Shown: positions 8,944 through 18,655, counted from the stretch's first letter. The stretch: 64,000 nucleotides of DNA from CAJQQY01 sp045106765 (GCA_045106765.1 JBGCFD010000045.1:31530-95529), one strand, 5' to 3'. The notes: generated by a model not told the origin, from the sequence alone. Numbers and translations: made by a program.

Positions 8944-9966
8944 TTACCTAATTGATATACCTGTAATGATTCCAAAATTTGTTATTTCAAGTGTAGAGAA
9001 TGCAGTAGAATCAGGTAAGCCATTAAGTATTTTCCAACTGTCTCCATTATTTGATGAATGGTAAATTCCTATCCATTGAGCTGAAAAAATATTGTTTCCA
9101 ATATGTTGTAATTCATTGGTATAAAAATTTGTAGGATAAATTATTCCATGTTGTGCATTTTCCCATGACGCTCCATCGTTCTCAGTTTTTAATAATTGTT
9201 GCCCTATCGTCATGGCATAAATATATTTACCATCATTACCTATGTCGTGAAGTGCATCACCTTCGTAAATAGATTTCCAATTGGAAGAATTATCATTACA
9301 CATCAAAGCTCCATTTTGTGTAGCAGCATAAATTGTATCGTCCAATGATGTAAAGCCAAGGATTTGCATTTGTCCAAAAACATGAGACCAAGTATTTCCA
9401 AAATCAATAGATTCAAAAATACCTGAATCAGTTCCTGCATAAAGTTTCTTTCCTGACTTAATAAATGCTCTAATTGGAGAATCTTTAAGATTTTTTTGCG
9501 GTTCTTTCCAATTTAATCCGTCATCAATTGAAATCAGTATTCCACGCCTCAAAGTACCTATAATTAATTTATTCGCTTCAACTTCAATACAATTAATATC
9601 TAAACCTTTTAGTTGTTCAAAGTTTAATGATGACCAATTATCTTTACCATCTGAGGAAACAAAAAGGCCATGATAATCTGTAGTAACATAAATTTTATTG
9701 TCATATTGTTTAATGCCGCTCAACGTTGCATCTTCTGGAATTCCATTAGCAAATGAAGACCATGTTGTTCCCATATCATTTGACCTATATATAACTGCTG
9801 GTTTTTCAACTGAGCTACTTTTTTGATTTATTATTTTTGGTGTTTTTATAGATTCAGCTTTTGATGAAATACTTAGACCTTCTTTGGCGGTTTTCTGTTG
9901 GCAGCCATAAGAAGTCATTAAGAATGTAAAGATGAAAAATAGATATATTATATTTTGATTTGTCAT
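8944..9966 (-). CDS. Lipoprotein with Asp-box (BNR) propeller repeats
   Basis: 340 residues. Signal peptide with lipobox-like TSYGC, so lipid-anchored. The mature protein has six Asp-box motifs (S-x-D-x-G-x-x-W type): SNDMGTTWSSF, SSDGKDNWSSL, SIDDGLNWKEP, SIDFGNTWSHV, ENDGASWENA and SNNGDSWKIL. This predicts a beta-propeller like those in sialidases, Ycf48 and exo-xyloglucanase-type proteins. The catalytic residues of sialidases (Arg triad, Tyr/Glu) are not recognisable, so binding rather than catalysis is more likely. Confidence 0.8.
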   Translation of the reverse strand: MTNQNIIYLFFIFTFLMTSYGCQQKTAKEGLSISSKAESIKTPKIINQKSSSVEKPAVIYRSNDMGTTWSSFANGIPEDATLSGIKQYDNKIYVTTDYHGLFVSSDGKDNWSSLNFEQLKGLDINCIEVEANKLIIGTLRRGILISIDDGLNWKEPQKNLKDSPIRAFIKSGKKLYAGTDSGIFESIDFGNTWSHVFGQMQILGFTSLDDTIYAATQNGALMCNDNSSNWKSIYEGDALHDIGNDGKYIYAMTIGQQLLKTENDGASWENAQHGIIYPTNFYTNELQHIGNNIFSAQWIGIYHSSNNGDSWKILNGLPDSTAFSTLEITNFGIITGISIR

Positions 9967-10066
9967 GCTGTTTTTGGTAAGGCAGAGTGTAGGAATATAA
10001 AAGTAAAATTATTATTGAACTCTGCCTAATTTAATTTTGATTTGTTTAGCCTACTAATCAATTAAA

Positions 10067-10101
10067 ACATCCTTGCCCCTCAAAAAGAAAAGCAAGGATG
10101 T
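10067..10101 (-). terminator. Terminator hairpin downstream of ettA
   Basis: A 10-bp perfect stem (ACATCCTTGC paired with GCAAGGATGT) about 50 bp after the ettA stop, followed on the minus strand by TTTTAATTG. The modest T-run makes it a fair rather than strong terminator. Confidence 0.5.
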
Positions 10102-10148
10102 AGAAGTTAAATCAGAAAACTGATAAATTGACTTAACTTTATTTACGT

Positions 10149-11819
10149 TTACAGCAATGTCTTAAACCTTGGTCGCTTTGGTGCAACATCTCCCAATCTC
10201 TCCTTTTTATTTGCCTCAAAAGCACTATAATTCCCTTCAAAGAAAATCACCTCACCATCATCTTCATAAGACAAAATATGCGTCGCCAATCGATCAATAA
10301 ACCATCTATCATGCGAAATCAACAATACACATCCTGCAAAATTTTCAATACCTTCCTCCAATGCTCGAAGCGTATTTACATCAATATCATTCGTCGGCTC
10401 ATCCAGTAAAATTACATTTCCACCTTCTTTCAAAGTGATCGCCAAGTGCAAACGATTTCGCTCACCACCAGAAAGTGTACTCACTTTTTTCTGTTGGTCT
10501 CCACCTGAGAAATTAAAACGGCTAATGTATGCGCGAGCGTTAATTTCTTTGTTTCCAATTGTAATAAATTCACTTCCTTGACTGACTACTTCATAGATGG
10601 TTTTTTCAGGAACCAGATCTTTATGCGCCTGATCGACATAAGCTAACTTCACCGTTTCACCGATGGTAATATTTCCAGAGTCAGGGTTTTCCTCATCCAT
10701 AATCATTCGGAACAAAGTAGATTTTCCTACACCATTCGGTCCGATAATCCCAACGATGGCATTTTTAGGAATAGAGAAATTTAAGTTTTCAAACAAAACA
10801 CGTTTGTCATATGACTTTGTTAAATTCTCCGCATTGATTACAATATCCCCCAATCTTGGGCCGGAAGGAATATATAATTCCAATTTCGCCTCCTTCTCTT
10901 TTGTCTCTGCATCAGACATTGTTTCGTAAGCACTCAAACGAGCTTTCCCTTTAGCTTGTCGACCTTTAGGAGACATTCGAGACCATTCTAATTCTCGTTT
11001 TAAAATCTTTTGACGTTTTGATTCTTGCTTTTCTTCTTTCGCCATTCGATTAGATTTTTGCTCTAACCAAGAACTATAATTTCCTTCCCAAGGAATTCCT
11101 TCCCCTCTATCTAATTCCAAGATCCAACCTGCGACATTATCTAAAAAGTATCTATCGTGAGTCACCGCAATTACGGTTCCAGGGAATGATTTTAAAAACT
11201 GCTCCAACCAATGAACACTTTCTGCATCCAAGTGATTGGTCGGCTCATCCAACAATAAAATATCTGGTTTGCTCAACAATAATCGACAAAGCGCGACTCG
11301 TCTTCTCTCTCCTCCAGACAATACATTTACCTTTGCATCGTCAGGTGGACAACGCAAAGCATCCATCGCAACTTCCAAGGTATGATCGAGTTCCCAAGCA
11401 TTAAAATGATCCATTTTGTCCAAGAGTTCTCCTTGCTCATTGACTAGTTTCATCATGGCATCATCGTCCATCGGTTCAGCCAATTTATTCGAAACCTCTT
11501 CGTAAGCATTTACTACATCAACAATATGTTGCACCCCTTCCTGCACAATTTCTTTGACCGTTTTTTCAGGATCGAGTTCAGGTTCTTGAGCGAGGTAACC
11601 GATTTTATACTCTTTATCAAAAGTTACTTTTCCTTGATAATTAGTGTCCAATCCAGCAATGATTTTTATCAAACTAGATTTTCCAGCTCCATTCAAACCC
11701 AAAACTCCAATCTTGGCTCCATAGTAAAAGGAGAGCCAAATGTTTTTTAAAACGGTCTTGCTTGGGGGATAAATTTTGGTAACGCCTTCCATGGCGAAAA
11801 TGACTTTTTTATCTGACAT
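10149..11819 (-). CDS. ettA: Energy-dependent translational throttle protein EttA (ABC-F ATPase)
   Basis: 556 residues, the normal EttA length. Two ABC cassettes without membrane segments: Walker A GLNGAGKSS at 41-49 and GPNGVGKST near 360; signature LSGGE in both; Walker B ILLLDEPTNHLD and VILLDEPTNDID. Between them is the ABC-F linker rich in Lys/Arg (KQESKRQKILKRELEWSRM) and the EttA-typical WSRMSPKGRQAKGKARL. The family binds the ribosomal E site and gates the first elongation steps according to ADP/ATP. Single gene, own terminator. Confidence 0.95.
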   Translation of the reverse strand: MSDKKVIFAMEGVTKIYPPSKTVLKNIWLSFYYGAKIGVLGLNGAGKSSLIKIIAGLDTNYQGKVTFDKEYKIGYLAQEPELDPEKTVKEIVQEGVQHIVDVVNAYEEVSNKLAEPMDDDAMMKLVNEQGELLDKMDHFNAWELDHTLEVAMDALRCPPDDAKVNVLSGGERRRVALCRLLLSKPDILLLDEPTNHLDAESVHWLEQFLKSFPGTVIAVTHDRYFLDNVAGWILELDRGEGIPWEGNYSSWLEQKSNRMAKEEKQESKRQKILKRELEWSRMSPKGRQAKGKARLSAYETMSDAETKEKEAKLELYIPSGPRLGDIVINAENLTKSYDKRVLFENLNFSIPKNAIVGIIGPNGVGKSTLFRMIMDEENPDSGNITIGETVKLAYVDQAHKDLVPEKTIYEVVSQGSEFITIGNKEINARAYISRFNFSGGDQQKKVSTLSGGERNRLHLAITLKEGGNVILLDEPTNDIDVNTLRALEEGIENFAGCVLLISHDRWFIDRLATHILSYEDDGEVIFFEGNYSAFEANKKERLGDVAPKRPRFKTLL

Positions 11820-11950
11820 TCTTTCTTGTTTTATTTTTTAGTAAACTTATGAGACGTTGTTTTATTTGAAAGAACAAAACTAAAAGGTTTTACGAGATTT
11901 TTGTAAAATAAAAAAACTAAAATTCTTATTTTACAAAAAAATATTAAGAA

Positions 11951-12553
11951 ATGACACTAACTAATAAATCCTCTAAGCCAAATTTTATCAGCAATATTTT
12001 TCTCCAAATGCTACCTGTGATGCTTGGAGTATTTTTAGGATTGTGGGCAAATAATTGGAATGAAGATCGACAACAAAGAAAATTGGAAACAAAAGTTTTG
12101 CAAAAGATAAAAAAAGATATTGAATCCAATCGGGAAAATTTAGTAGATGTAATTGAATATCATGAATCTTTGGCTGACTCAGCTAGAGCAACTATTGCAA
12201 GGATCGATAAAAGATTTTTATTTAAATCAGCTTATGAAATAGAAGATGATAACCCTACTTTTTGGAGAGGAACTCGAACTGGGAACTTGCGAGATGCAGG
12301 TTATCAAACGGCAATCGTTTCTGGCGTTTTGGCAGATATGGATTTTGAATTAGTTTCCTTATTTTCTGAAATTGATCGAGCCCAATCTTCCTATTCTCTC
12401 ATGGCTAATAATTATTTACAAACTATCATCAATCAAAATTCAGATACTAAAGTGATGGACTATTTGGTTTTTGTGATGTCTTTTTCCCAAGATATTTCTA
12501 TTGCAGAAAAGAATTTAATCGAGTTGTATGATTTGGCCATGACTAAGATGTAA
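11951..12553 (+). CDS. Small single-pass membrane protein, DUF6090-like
   Basis: 200 residues with one N-terminal hydrophobic segment at about 17-35 (LQMLPVMLGVFLGLWANNWN) followed at once by a charged helix (EDRQQRKLETKVLQKIKKDI). This 'membrane helix, NNWNE, long coiled helix' pattern is common in Bacteroidota proteins annotated as DUF6090. The rest is predicted helical. Function unknown. Divergent from ettA and 100 bp ahead of the Clp-like gene; an operon with the latter is possible but not shown. Confidence 0.55.
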   Translation: MTLTNKSSKPNFISNIFLQMLPVMLGVFLGLWANNWNEDRQQRKLETKVLQKIKKDIESNRENLVDVIEYHESLADSARATIARIDKRFLFKSAYEIEDDNPTFWRGTRTGNLRDAGYQTAIVSGVLADMDFELVSLFSEIDRAQSSYSLMANNYLQTIINQNSDTKVMDYLVFVMSFSQDISIAEKNLIELYDLAMTKM

Positions 12554-12654
12554 TTGTATTGTTATTTTTTTTGAAATAAAAAATACTTCATTCTATTTTA
12601 TCAAAAAAATCTACTTATTTTCACCTCTTAAAATTTTTACAGAAAATAGATTTA

Positions 12655-14922
12655 ATGAAAACACTACAATTTCCAATCTTATATTTTGAATTAAATGACG
12701 ATGCTGTTCTAGGACTTTTGGTGGGAACTAAACATCAAATGGTTGGGAAAGATTTGCGTTCCGTTAAGAATTCAATTTTAGAATATTTACAAAAAAAATA
12801 TAAAAAAAGAGCAGAATATATTGATTTGGGACTAGAAGAACCTCGCCTCAAAATGGTAGAGGTAAAAGTTCGTCCTCGGGAAGAAATGGGCAAAGGAACT
12901 TACGTCAGCAATGTTGATGTCAAAATACCTTTAGCAGTAGTACACGGTGAAGAAGATGGAGTATTTGTTTGCTATATTCCGATGCTGAATGAGTCATTTT
13001 ATTTTTATGAAAGTAAACAAATGAGAACGTTGATTAATCATTTTGCGACGGATCATTTTAATAGAATGTCTCCAGAACAAATTTATCGACATATGCAATA
13101 TCCTACGCCGAAATTGGATATGTTTACGATGAAAGTGAAAGAAGATGAAGAAATGGACTGGGACAAATTTAAGTTTGAATTTGAATATGAAGTCCTGCCA
13201 AAATTAGCAGAGAAATATCCTTACGCCAAAGCTATTCGAAAAAATCAAAGTCGTTTTCCTGAAGCAGCATGGGAATTAGAACAACAAGTAACTGATGTGG
13301 CTGATTACATCACTAAAATGAAAACGAATGTTTTAGTAGTTGGAAAACATGGCGTTGGAAAAAGTGCCGTCCTCAAAGCTGCGATTCGAAAAATTACTTC
13401 AAAGGCTAAAAAGGATAAATCTGATATTTCTTTTTGGCGAATCAGAGCACAAAGAATTACGGCAAGTTCAAAGTATTTGGGAGAGTGGCAGAAGTCGGTT
13501 GAAAACCTTTTGGATGAACTGAATGAAGCGGACGGAATTCTTTGGGTGGAAGATGTGATTCAATTACTGCGAACAGGTGGCAATTCACCAGAAGATAGTG
13601 TTGCAGCATTTATGATTAATTTTTTAAGGGAAAATGACTTTCAAATTATCGGTGAAGTGACGCATCAAGAGTTGGAAAGTATTCGACGATTTTTGCCTGG
13701 ATTTTCTGAATGTTTTCAAATTGTAAAACTGGAGGAATTGAATGAGAAACAAGTTTATAGTGTGATGAATCAGTTCGCTGATTTTTGCCAAAAAAATTTA
13801 AAAATTCGTATCTCGAAAAATGCAATTTCATTAGCTTATCGATTATTGTTGAGGTATTATCCTTATGAAAGTTTTCCTGGGAAAGCAGTTCGATTTTTAG
13901 AGCAATGTGTTAATGATGCAAATTTGAGTGAGTATGATCAAATTGACTCTAAAGAAATTATTAAGAATTTTACCTTACAAACAGGTTTACCCGAGCTCTT
14001 TTTGCGTGATGATTTATTATTGAAAAAAGGAGATTTACAAAAATATTTTCAATCAAAAATAATTGGACAACCTGATGCTATTCAAAATTTGGCAGATGTT
14101 GTTATCGTTTTTAAAGCGGGATTAAATAATCCTAAAAAACCGATTCAGACCATGTTATTTGCTGGGCCGACGGGTGTAGGTAAAACGCAAAGTGCTAAAG
14201 CACTTGCGGATTATTTTTTTGGAAAAGGACAAACCAAGAATCCTTTGGTTCGAATCGATATGAGTGAGTTTCAGCATCCGAGTCAAATCATTCAATTGAT
14301 TGGAGGAGGAAAAAATGTTGGAAAATTAGTCGAAGAAATTCGAGAGAAGCCATTTGCTGTTTTGCTATTGGATGAGGTCGAAAAAGCAGATCCTTCTATT
14401 TTTGATGCATTGCTAACTGTTTTGGATGAAGGCATTTTGGTTGATGCATTTGGTCGAGTGACCAATTTCCGAAATACGATTGTGATCATGACAACAAACC
14501 TTGGGGCGACGAATCGTAAGAGCGTAACTTTCAGAGATACGACGAGTGCAGAGGATAAATATATGTCTGCGATTTCTGGATTTTTTCGACCTGAATTTGT
14601 TAATCGAATTGATAGCATTGTGATGTTTAATGCTTTGAAAAAAGAGGACATTCAAAAGATTACAATGCTCGAATTGGAAGATGTCAAAAAACGAGAAGGT
14701 ATCATCAAGCGAAAAATTAAACTGCATTTTTCTAAAAAATTAATTGAGCGTTTGTTGGAAGTGGGTTTTGATGAACGGTATGGTGCAAGACCGTTGCAAC
14801 GGGCGATAGAGCAGGAAGTGGTAACGCCATTTGCGAATTGGTTTTTGGAAAATCCGGGAGTGGAGGATGTTGGGGTAGAGTTGAGTTATGAGGATGGATT
14901 GAAGGTCAAGGTTAAAAAATAG
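12655..14922 (+). CDS. Clp-like double AAA+ ATPase with degenerate first ring and no pore-loop Tyr
   Basis: 755 residues. The first ~200 are unlike Clp_N and unrecognised. NBD1 has Walker A GKHGVGKS at 230-237 and a pore-loop-like KYLGEW near 274, but Walker B reads ILWVED (order E-D rather than D-E), and the usual arginine-finger segment ERRFQ is SECFQ near 351. NBD2 has Walker A GPTGVGKT at 504-511, Walker B LLLDEVEKAD (D573, E574), sensor 1 IMTTNLGA and sensor 2 GARPLQRAIEQEV. The substrate-threading loop GYVG of ClpA/B/C is replaced by KNVG near 553-556. There is no long M-domain coiled coil. It may be a scaffold or specialised remodeller rather than a canonical disaggregase. No secretion-system genes adjoin it. 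Confidence 0.8.
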   Translation: MKTLQFPILYFELNDDAVLGLLVGTKHQMVGKDLRSVKNSILEYLQKKYKKRAEYIDLGLEEPRLKMVEVKVRPREEMGKGTYVSNVDVKIPLAVVHGEEDGVFVCYIPMLNESFYFYESKQMRTLINHFATDHFNRMSPEQIYRHMQYPTPKLDMFTMKVKEDEEMDWDKFKFEFEYEVLPKLAEKYPYAKAIRKNQSRFPEAAWELEQQVTDVADYITKMKTNVLVVGKHGVGKSAVLKAAIRKITSKAKKDKSDISFWRIRAQRITASSKYLGEWQKSVENLLDELNEADGILWVEDVIQLLRTGGNSPEDSVAAFMINFLRENDFQIIGEVTHQELESIRRFLPGFSECFQIVKLEELNEKQVYSVMNQFADFCQKNLKIRISKNAISLAYRLLLRYYPYESFPGKAVRFLEQCVNDANLSEYDQIDSKEIIKNFTLQTGLPELFLRDDLLLKKGDLQKYFQSKIIGQPDAIQNLADVVIVFKAGLNNPKKPIQTMLFAGPTGVGKTQSAKALADYFFGKGQTKNPLVRIDMSEFQHPSQIIQLIGGGKNVGKLVEEIREKPFAVLLLDEVEKADPSIFDALLTVLDEGILVDAFGRVTNFRNTIVIMTTNLGATNRKSVTFRDTTSAEDKYMSAISGFFRPEFVNRIDSIVMFNALKKEDIQKITMLELEDVKKREGIIKRKIKLHFSKKLIERLLEVGFDERYGARPLQRAIEQEVVTPFANWFLENPGVEDVGVELSYEDGLKVKVKK

Positions 14923-15167
14923 ATTAATGGATAATAAAAAAAGAATAGAAAATTAATCCTAATTATCGCAGAGCAATACATTAGGCTACCAATTGTCCAA
15001 TGCCAAATGTTGTTAAGTTAAGGCAGAATGCTAGAGGCAGATAGTAACGTAGATTTGGCTTTAGCCGAATAGATTTTGTTTTGTAGGTACTTGTTTCTGG
15101 AATGTAATATTCAAGTCAAGAGATTCTGCACGAGGAGTAAGCAGTTGGTTTGAATATCATCCACCTT

Positions 15168-15656
15168 CATTTTTTTTCTTGATAAAAAAAACGAAGCAAA
15201 AAAAATCAAGACTTTATATAAAATTGATACATTTCTAAACTTGATTTTTTTGGCAGACAAGCAGCTAAACTTGTAACTTAAGAAAGTCTAAAGTTCGTTC
15301 CTCACTAAGTCTTTCTAAAGTTACTTCAAACAGAGCTGCTAACGCTAAATCTTCGCACAAAAATTAAGTTAAGAACTGTACCAATTTTCTATAAGGTCAT
15401 TGCTAAAACCGAAAGGTTTTCCTTTCAATCGAAAATATAAGGTGATGATTTTTGATGGAAAAGCAAGCGCCCCGATTTACTTCTCGGCCTTATTCTTTTT
15501 AGGAAAATTGGATTCAAAAAAGCGTTAAAAACAGTTTACTGTTTGAGCAAAGCGAGTTTAAACTGTTTAGCTTTTTTGAATTTAATTTTCCGTAAAAAAA
15601 AGAATATAGCCTTGATTTTTTTTTGCTACTTTATTTTCATTAAGGAAAAAAAAGTA
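15168..15656. repeat. Nested palindromic intergenic element (about 490 bp)
   Basis: This occupies most of the 788-bp non-coding stretch after the Clp-like gene. Outer arms 15168-15212 and 15610-15656 are complementary (AAGCAAAAAAAATCAAG core). An inner palindrome has arms 15487-15538 and 15559-15612, containing GATTCAAAAAAGCGTTAAA and its near-complement. Short frames inside it are not credible genes. The remainder of the gap (14923-15167) shows nothing recognisable. The nested arms suggest a REP-like or non-autonomous mobile element or a large RNA hairpin. Confidence 0.6.
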
Positions 15657-15710
15657 GGGAAGCGGGGGCACAAAGAAGTGAAGAGTTTATATTTTTCACA
15701 TAACAAAAAA

Positions 15711-16214
15711 TCACCACTCCCGCGACAACTGATCCACCATCTTCAATAAAGTCGGAATCCGAAAATCCCCATGCATATTCTTAATCAACTCCGCCGCTTC
15801 ATTCACCTCAATTCCTTCCGCAGTAATAAACAAAGGATTTTTACTTTCCCCGCGTTCGATAGTTTTCATAAAAATATTTTCCCCATGAAATTTTCTCTTC
15901 GCCACACCTATGATCGGAATTTTTTTTTCTAATTTCTCAAAAAGATAAGCACCCAACCCAGATTTCTTTTCACTATTCAGCCAGACAAAACCATCAATGA
16001 TAATCGTATCCACTTCATTCAAATCATATTGATTTAAACTTTCCAAAACACAAGGAAGTTCTCGAAGATAAAATTTCCCTGATTCGTAATCTGCAATATT
16101 TTCTAAGAGAATTTTTTTAGAATCAGTAGGAGAGGAGTCGTCCCAGTTTTCAAAACTAAGACTCGCAGCATTGGCTCTATTTTCATCATAGCCAACATCA
16201 ATCACAATTTTCAT
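15711..16214 (-). CDS. Endonuclease V-like protein
   Basis: 167 residues, shorter than typical EndoV (about 220). Family landmarks: VIDVGYD with D6 at the first strand, FYLRELP with E52 (equivalent of the catalytic Glu in YREIP/FRELP), and IIIDGF with D74, followed by GLGAYLFEKLEKKIPIIGVAKRKF, the usual GLA.hLg…piiGVAK region. EndoV cuts DNA or RNA next to deoxyinosine/inosine. Here the motif after the second Asp is FVWLNSEKKSG rather than (G)xxHPR, so a residue lining the catalytic pocket is missing and activity is uncertain. Confidence 0.7.
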   Translation of the reverse strand: MKIVIDVGYDENRANAASLSFENWDDSSPTDSKKILLENIADYESGKFYLRELPCVLESLNQYDLNEVDTIIIDGFVWLNSEKKSGLGAYLFEKLEKKIPIIGVAKRKFHGENIFMKTIERGESKNPLFITAEGIEVNEAAELIKNMHGDFRIPTLLKMVDQLSREW

Positions 16215-16328
16215 AGTAAGGTTATTAAGTTATTTTGTTGTTGAGTTATTAATTAAATTTAATGACCATAAAATAATTTTCTTTGGTAAAGGTAAAATTG
16301 AAAGGAAGACCATGAGAAATAAGTAGCG

Positions 16329-16429
16329 GGTGAGGAACGGCGAAAAATGAGGGTGCGGGAGCTTGCCTAGTGTTTAGCTATTTTTTCGCCTAGAATTTTT
16401 GGTTCTTTTTTTTCAATGAAAAAAGAACA
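16329..16429. repeat. Two hairpins upstream of the EndoV-like gene
   Basis: GGCGAAAAAT near 16329 pairs with the segment ending TTTTTTCGCC at 16390, and GGTTCTTTTTTTT at 16401 pairs with GAAAAAAGAAC ending at 16429. They sit in the 279-bp gap between the SGNH hydrolase stop and the EndoV-like start. The second may terminate transcription of the minus-strand SGNH gene. Confidence 0.45.
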
Positions 16430-16493
16430 ATGCTCAACACATCTACCAATGCTAAAATGTAGAACAAAGCAAAATATATAATTACAAATTTTA

Positions 16494-17297
16494 CTACCCC
16501 AATTCTTGCCATCTCTTCCTCAAATCCTCCAATATTTTATTTTCAAAAATATAATCCCCGACATCTTGTCCCCAAGTCTGATAAGTTAAAGCGGAAGGAT
16601 GAACACCATCACTAAAAAAATCACTCGCTTGCATTGGACGATCAAATTTGTGCATCCAACTTTCAAAAGTCAATTTATCCTCTAAGTAAAAAACATTATC
16701 AAATTTCGTAGTAAGGTCCTTTAGTTCGTCTCCCAAAAGGTTGGCCATATTTCCAATTGTCCGTTTCATCATCGGAGTAAATGCTGGAAATTCATGTATT
16801 GGAGGCATGTTGATACACACCGTTTTAGCATTTGGAAATGTATTGTTAAGTCTTGTAAATAGGGTGTTCATGCTTGCTCGCCATTTTCGAGGACTGTTAA
16901 ATTTGAAAGCATCATTAGCCCCCAAACCAATAACAATAATATCAGGTTGGAAATTACCAATTTTAGGAATTAATTCTTTTACAACCAACTTAGCGGTGTA
17001 ACCACTTTTAGCGACTACTTTCCAATTTATTTTAGAATTATATTTTAGGAAAAGAGATTGAGCCAATGCTCCCGTCAATCCATTTTTATGATGATCGACT
17101 CCAACACCAGCAATCGAAGATTCCCCCAAAGTGAGCAAATTAATTTGTTGTTCAGATTGACCTTCCACTCCTTCAGGACCAATTGCATCTGGCAAAACAG
17201 GTACCGTCGCTTTGATCCTTTTTCCCTGAAAATAGATAAAAGGAATCAGCGGCAAATTATAAATGAAATTAAAAATGTATTTTATTTGATTAATCAT
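16494..17297 (-). CDS. SGNH/GDSL hydrolase
   Basis: 267 residues. Block I is LLTLGESSIAGVG with nucleophile Ser60 (GES instead of GDS), block III GLGANDAF with Asn128, block V SDGVHPS with Asp230 and His233. A hydrophobic N-terminus (about 8-22) could anchor it in the membrane or act as a poor signal peptide. The family hydrolyses esters, including acetyl groups on sugars and lipids. Just upstream on the same strand is a GNAT gene; the 24-bp gap suggests co-transcription. Confidence 0.88.
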   Translation of the reverse strand: MINQIKYIFNFIYNLPLIPFIYFQGKRIKATVPVLPDAIGPEGVEGQSEQQINLLTLGESSIAGVGVDHHKNGLTGALAQSLFLKYNSKINWKVVAKSGYTAKLVVKELIPKIGNFQPDIIVIGLGANDAFKFNSPRKWRASMNTLFTRLNNTFPNAKTVCINMPPIHEFPAFTPMMKRTIGNMANLLGDELKDLTTKFDNVFYLEDKLTFESWMHKFDRPMQASDFFSDGVHPSALTYQTWGQDVGDYIFENKILEDLRKRWQELG

Positions 17298-17321
17298 GTC
17301 TACTATAATTTTGTCTAAGAA

Positions 17322-17774
17322 TTATAATTTTTTTGCAAAACACAAACTATTTTCTACTCCAATATACGGCTCAAAAAGATCAATGTTTTTATAACCAGCA
17401 TTAATGTATAGTGAAATTGCTGTTACATTTTTGTCACCTGTTTCTAATTTTGAACAAATATAATCTTCTTCTCTCGCCCAATTTTCCAGTTCTTTTAAGA
17501 TCAATTTACTAAATCCTTTGCTTCGATGCTTAGTTGAAACAAACATTCTTTTGATTTCTACATCTCCATTTTTATTCATTTCTCGAAATGCTCCAATCGC
17601 AACGGGTTCATCATTTTCCAAAGCTACTAAAGCAAAAGTATTTTCCTCTAAAATATTGTGAGGACCGAAAAAATCCATTTGTTCACCATACATATCAAAA
17701 AGTTCTTGATCAAGTTGTTTAACCAAAAAAACGAATTTTGGATCATTGATATTCGTGCGCAACAATTGAATCAT
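17322..17774 (-). CDS. GNAT-family N-acetyltransferase
   Basis: 150 residues. IKRMFVSTKHRSKGFSKLIL is the strand-4/CoA-loop segment (R/KxxGxS/G) and ETGDKNVTAISLYINAGY the C-terminal signature typical of small GNATs. Probably in one transcript with the SGNH hydrolase that follows. Substrate not deducible. Confidence 0.85.
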   Translation of the reverse strand: MIQLLRTNINDPKFVFLVKQLDQELFDMYGEQMDFFGPHNILEENTFALVALENDEPVAIGAFREMNKNGDVEIKRMFVSTKHRSKGFSKLILKELENWAREEDYICSKLETGDKNVTAISLYINAGYKNIDLFEPYIGVENSLCFAKKL

Positions 17775-17906
17775 GACAAATAAAAGTTATTTTTTGTAAT
17801 TGTTTCTTTTCAAACATACTCTAAGACAGATAGTTTCGACTTCATTTTTTTTGATGTTAATCTAGTTCTTTTTTTTGTCAAAAAAGCATTTCGAAAGCGA
17901 CAATCT

Positions 17907-18560
17907 TTACGTATTCACAAAACTCAAATGATGAACTCCCGGTTGGTAAGTTTCTTTTAAAGCATGAATAATCATATCATAATGCACCTTACTTTCTACG
18001 AAGTCTATTTTCTCCACATCAATAATCAAAATCGGAATCGAAGTTTCTGTTCGAATAAATTCATAATAAACATCTTGAACCTTTTGCAAGTATTCAGCGG
18101 AAATATCTTGTTCATAATCTCTACCTCGTTTCTTGATATTTTCCATTGCTCCTTCCACCGAACGGTGTAAAAAAACTAAGATATCAGGTTTGGGAAAAGA
18201 GGCATTAAGTACCTGGAATAATCTTTGGAATAAACGATACTCTTCCGCATTCAAATTATTTTTAGCAAATAATAATGTTTTTACAAAAAAATAATCAGAA
18301 ATAATTAGATCTTGAAAGAGGTCACGTTGGGTCAAATGTTCTTGCAATTGTTTGTGTCGTTCCGTCATAAAAAACAACTCCACAGGGAAAGCATACCGTT
18401 CTGGATTTTCATAAAAATTGGCCAAAAAAGGATTGTCATCAAATTGTTCGAGCAACAATTTACAATTGTATTCCTCTTTTAATTTTTGACATAAAGTAGT
18501 TTTCCCAGCGCCAAGGTTGCCTTCGATTGCAATAAAATTATATGGAAACGGATTGCTCAT
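17907..18560 (-). CDS. Deoxynucleoside kinase
   Basis: 217 residues from ATG 18560 (MSNPFPYNFIAIEGNLGAGK); a longer frame to 18611 adds 17 unlikely residues. P-loop GNLGAGKTT at 14-22, the ISDYFFVKTLLFAKNNL segment (counterpart of the D/ERS region) and the LID arginines KKRGRDYE. The family phosphorylates deoxyadenosine/deoxyguanosine or related nucleosides for salvage. It lies 95 bp downstream of folK on the same strand, a neighbourhood commonly seen in Bacteroidota. Confidence 0.9.
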   Translation of the reverse strand: MSNPFPYNFIAIEGNLGAGKTTLCQKLKEEYNCKLLLEQFDDNPFLANFYENPERYAFPVELFFMTERHKQLQEHLTQRDLFQDLIISDYFFVKTLLFAKNNLNAEEYRLFQRLFQVLNASFPKPDILVFLHRSVEGAMENIKKRGRDYEQDISAEYLQKVQDVYYEFIRTETSIPILIIDVEKIDFVESKVHYDMIIHALKETYQPGVHHLSFVNT

Positions 18561-18655
18561 ATATATGTGTAAGGTTATGTTTGTTTGTAAACTATTGTAT
18601 TTTACTCGCAAAGTATCTTCAATTCACCTTGTGAGGAGGGTGCTTTTCTCAAAAA

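Noticed and set aside
15543..15749. 68-codon open frame in the gap after the Clp-like gene
   Set aside because: Lies entirely in the nested palindromic element and overlaps the EndoV-like gene end on the other strand.
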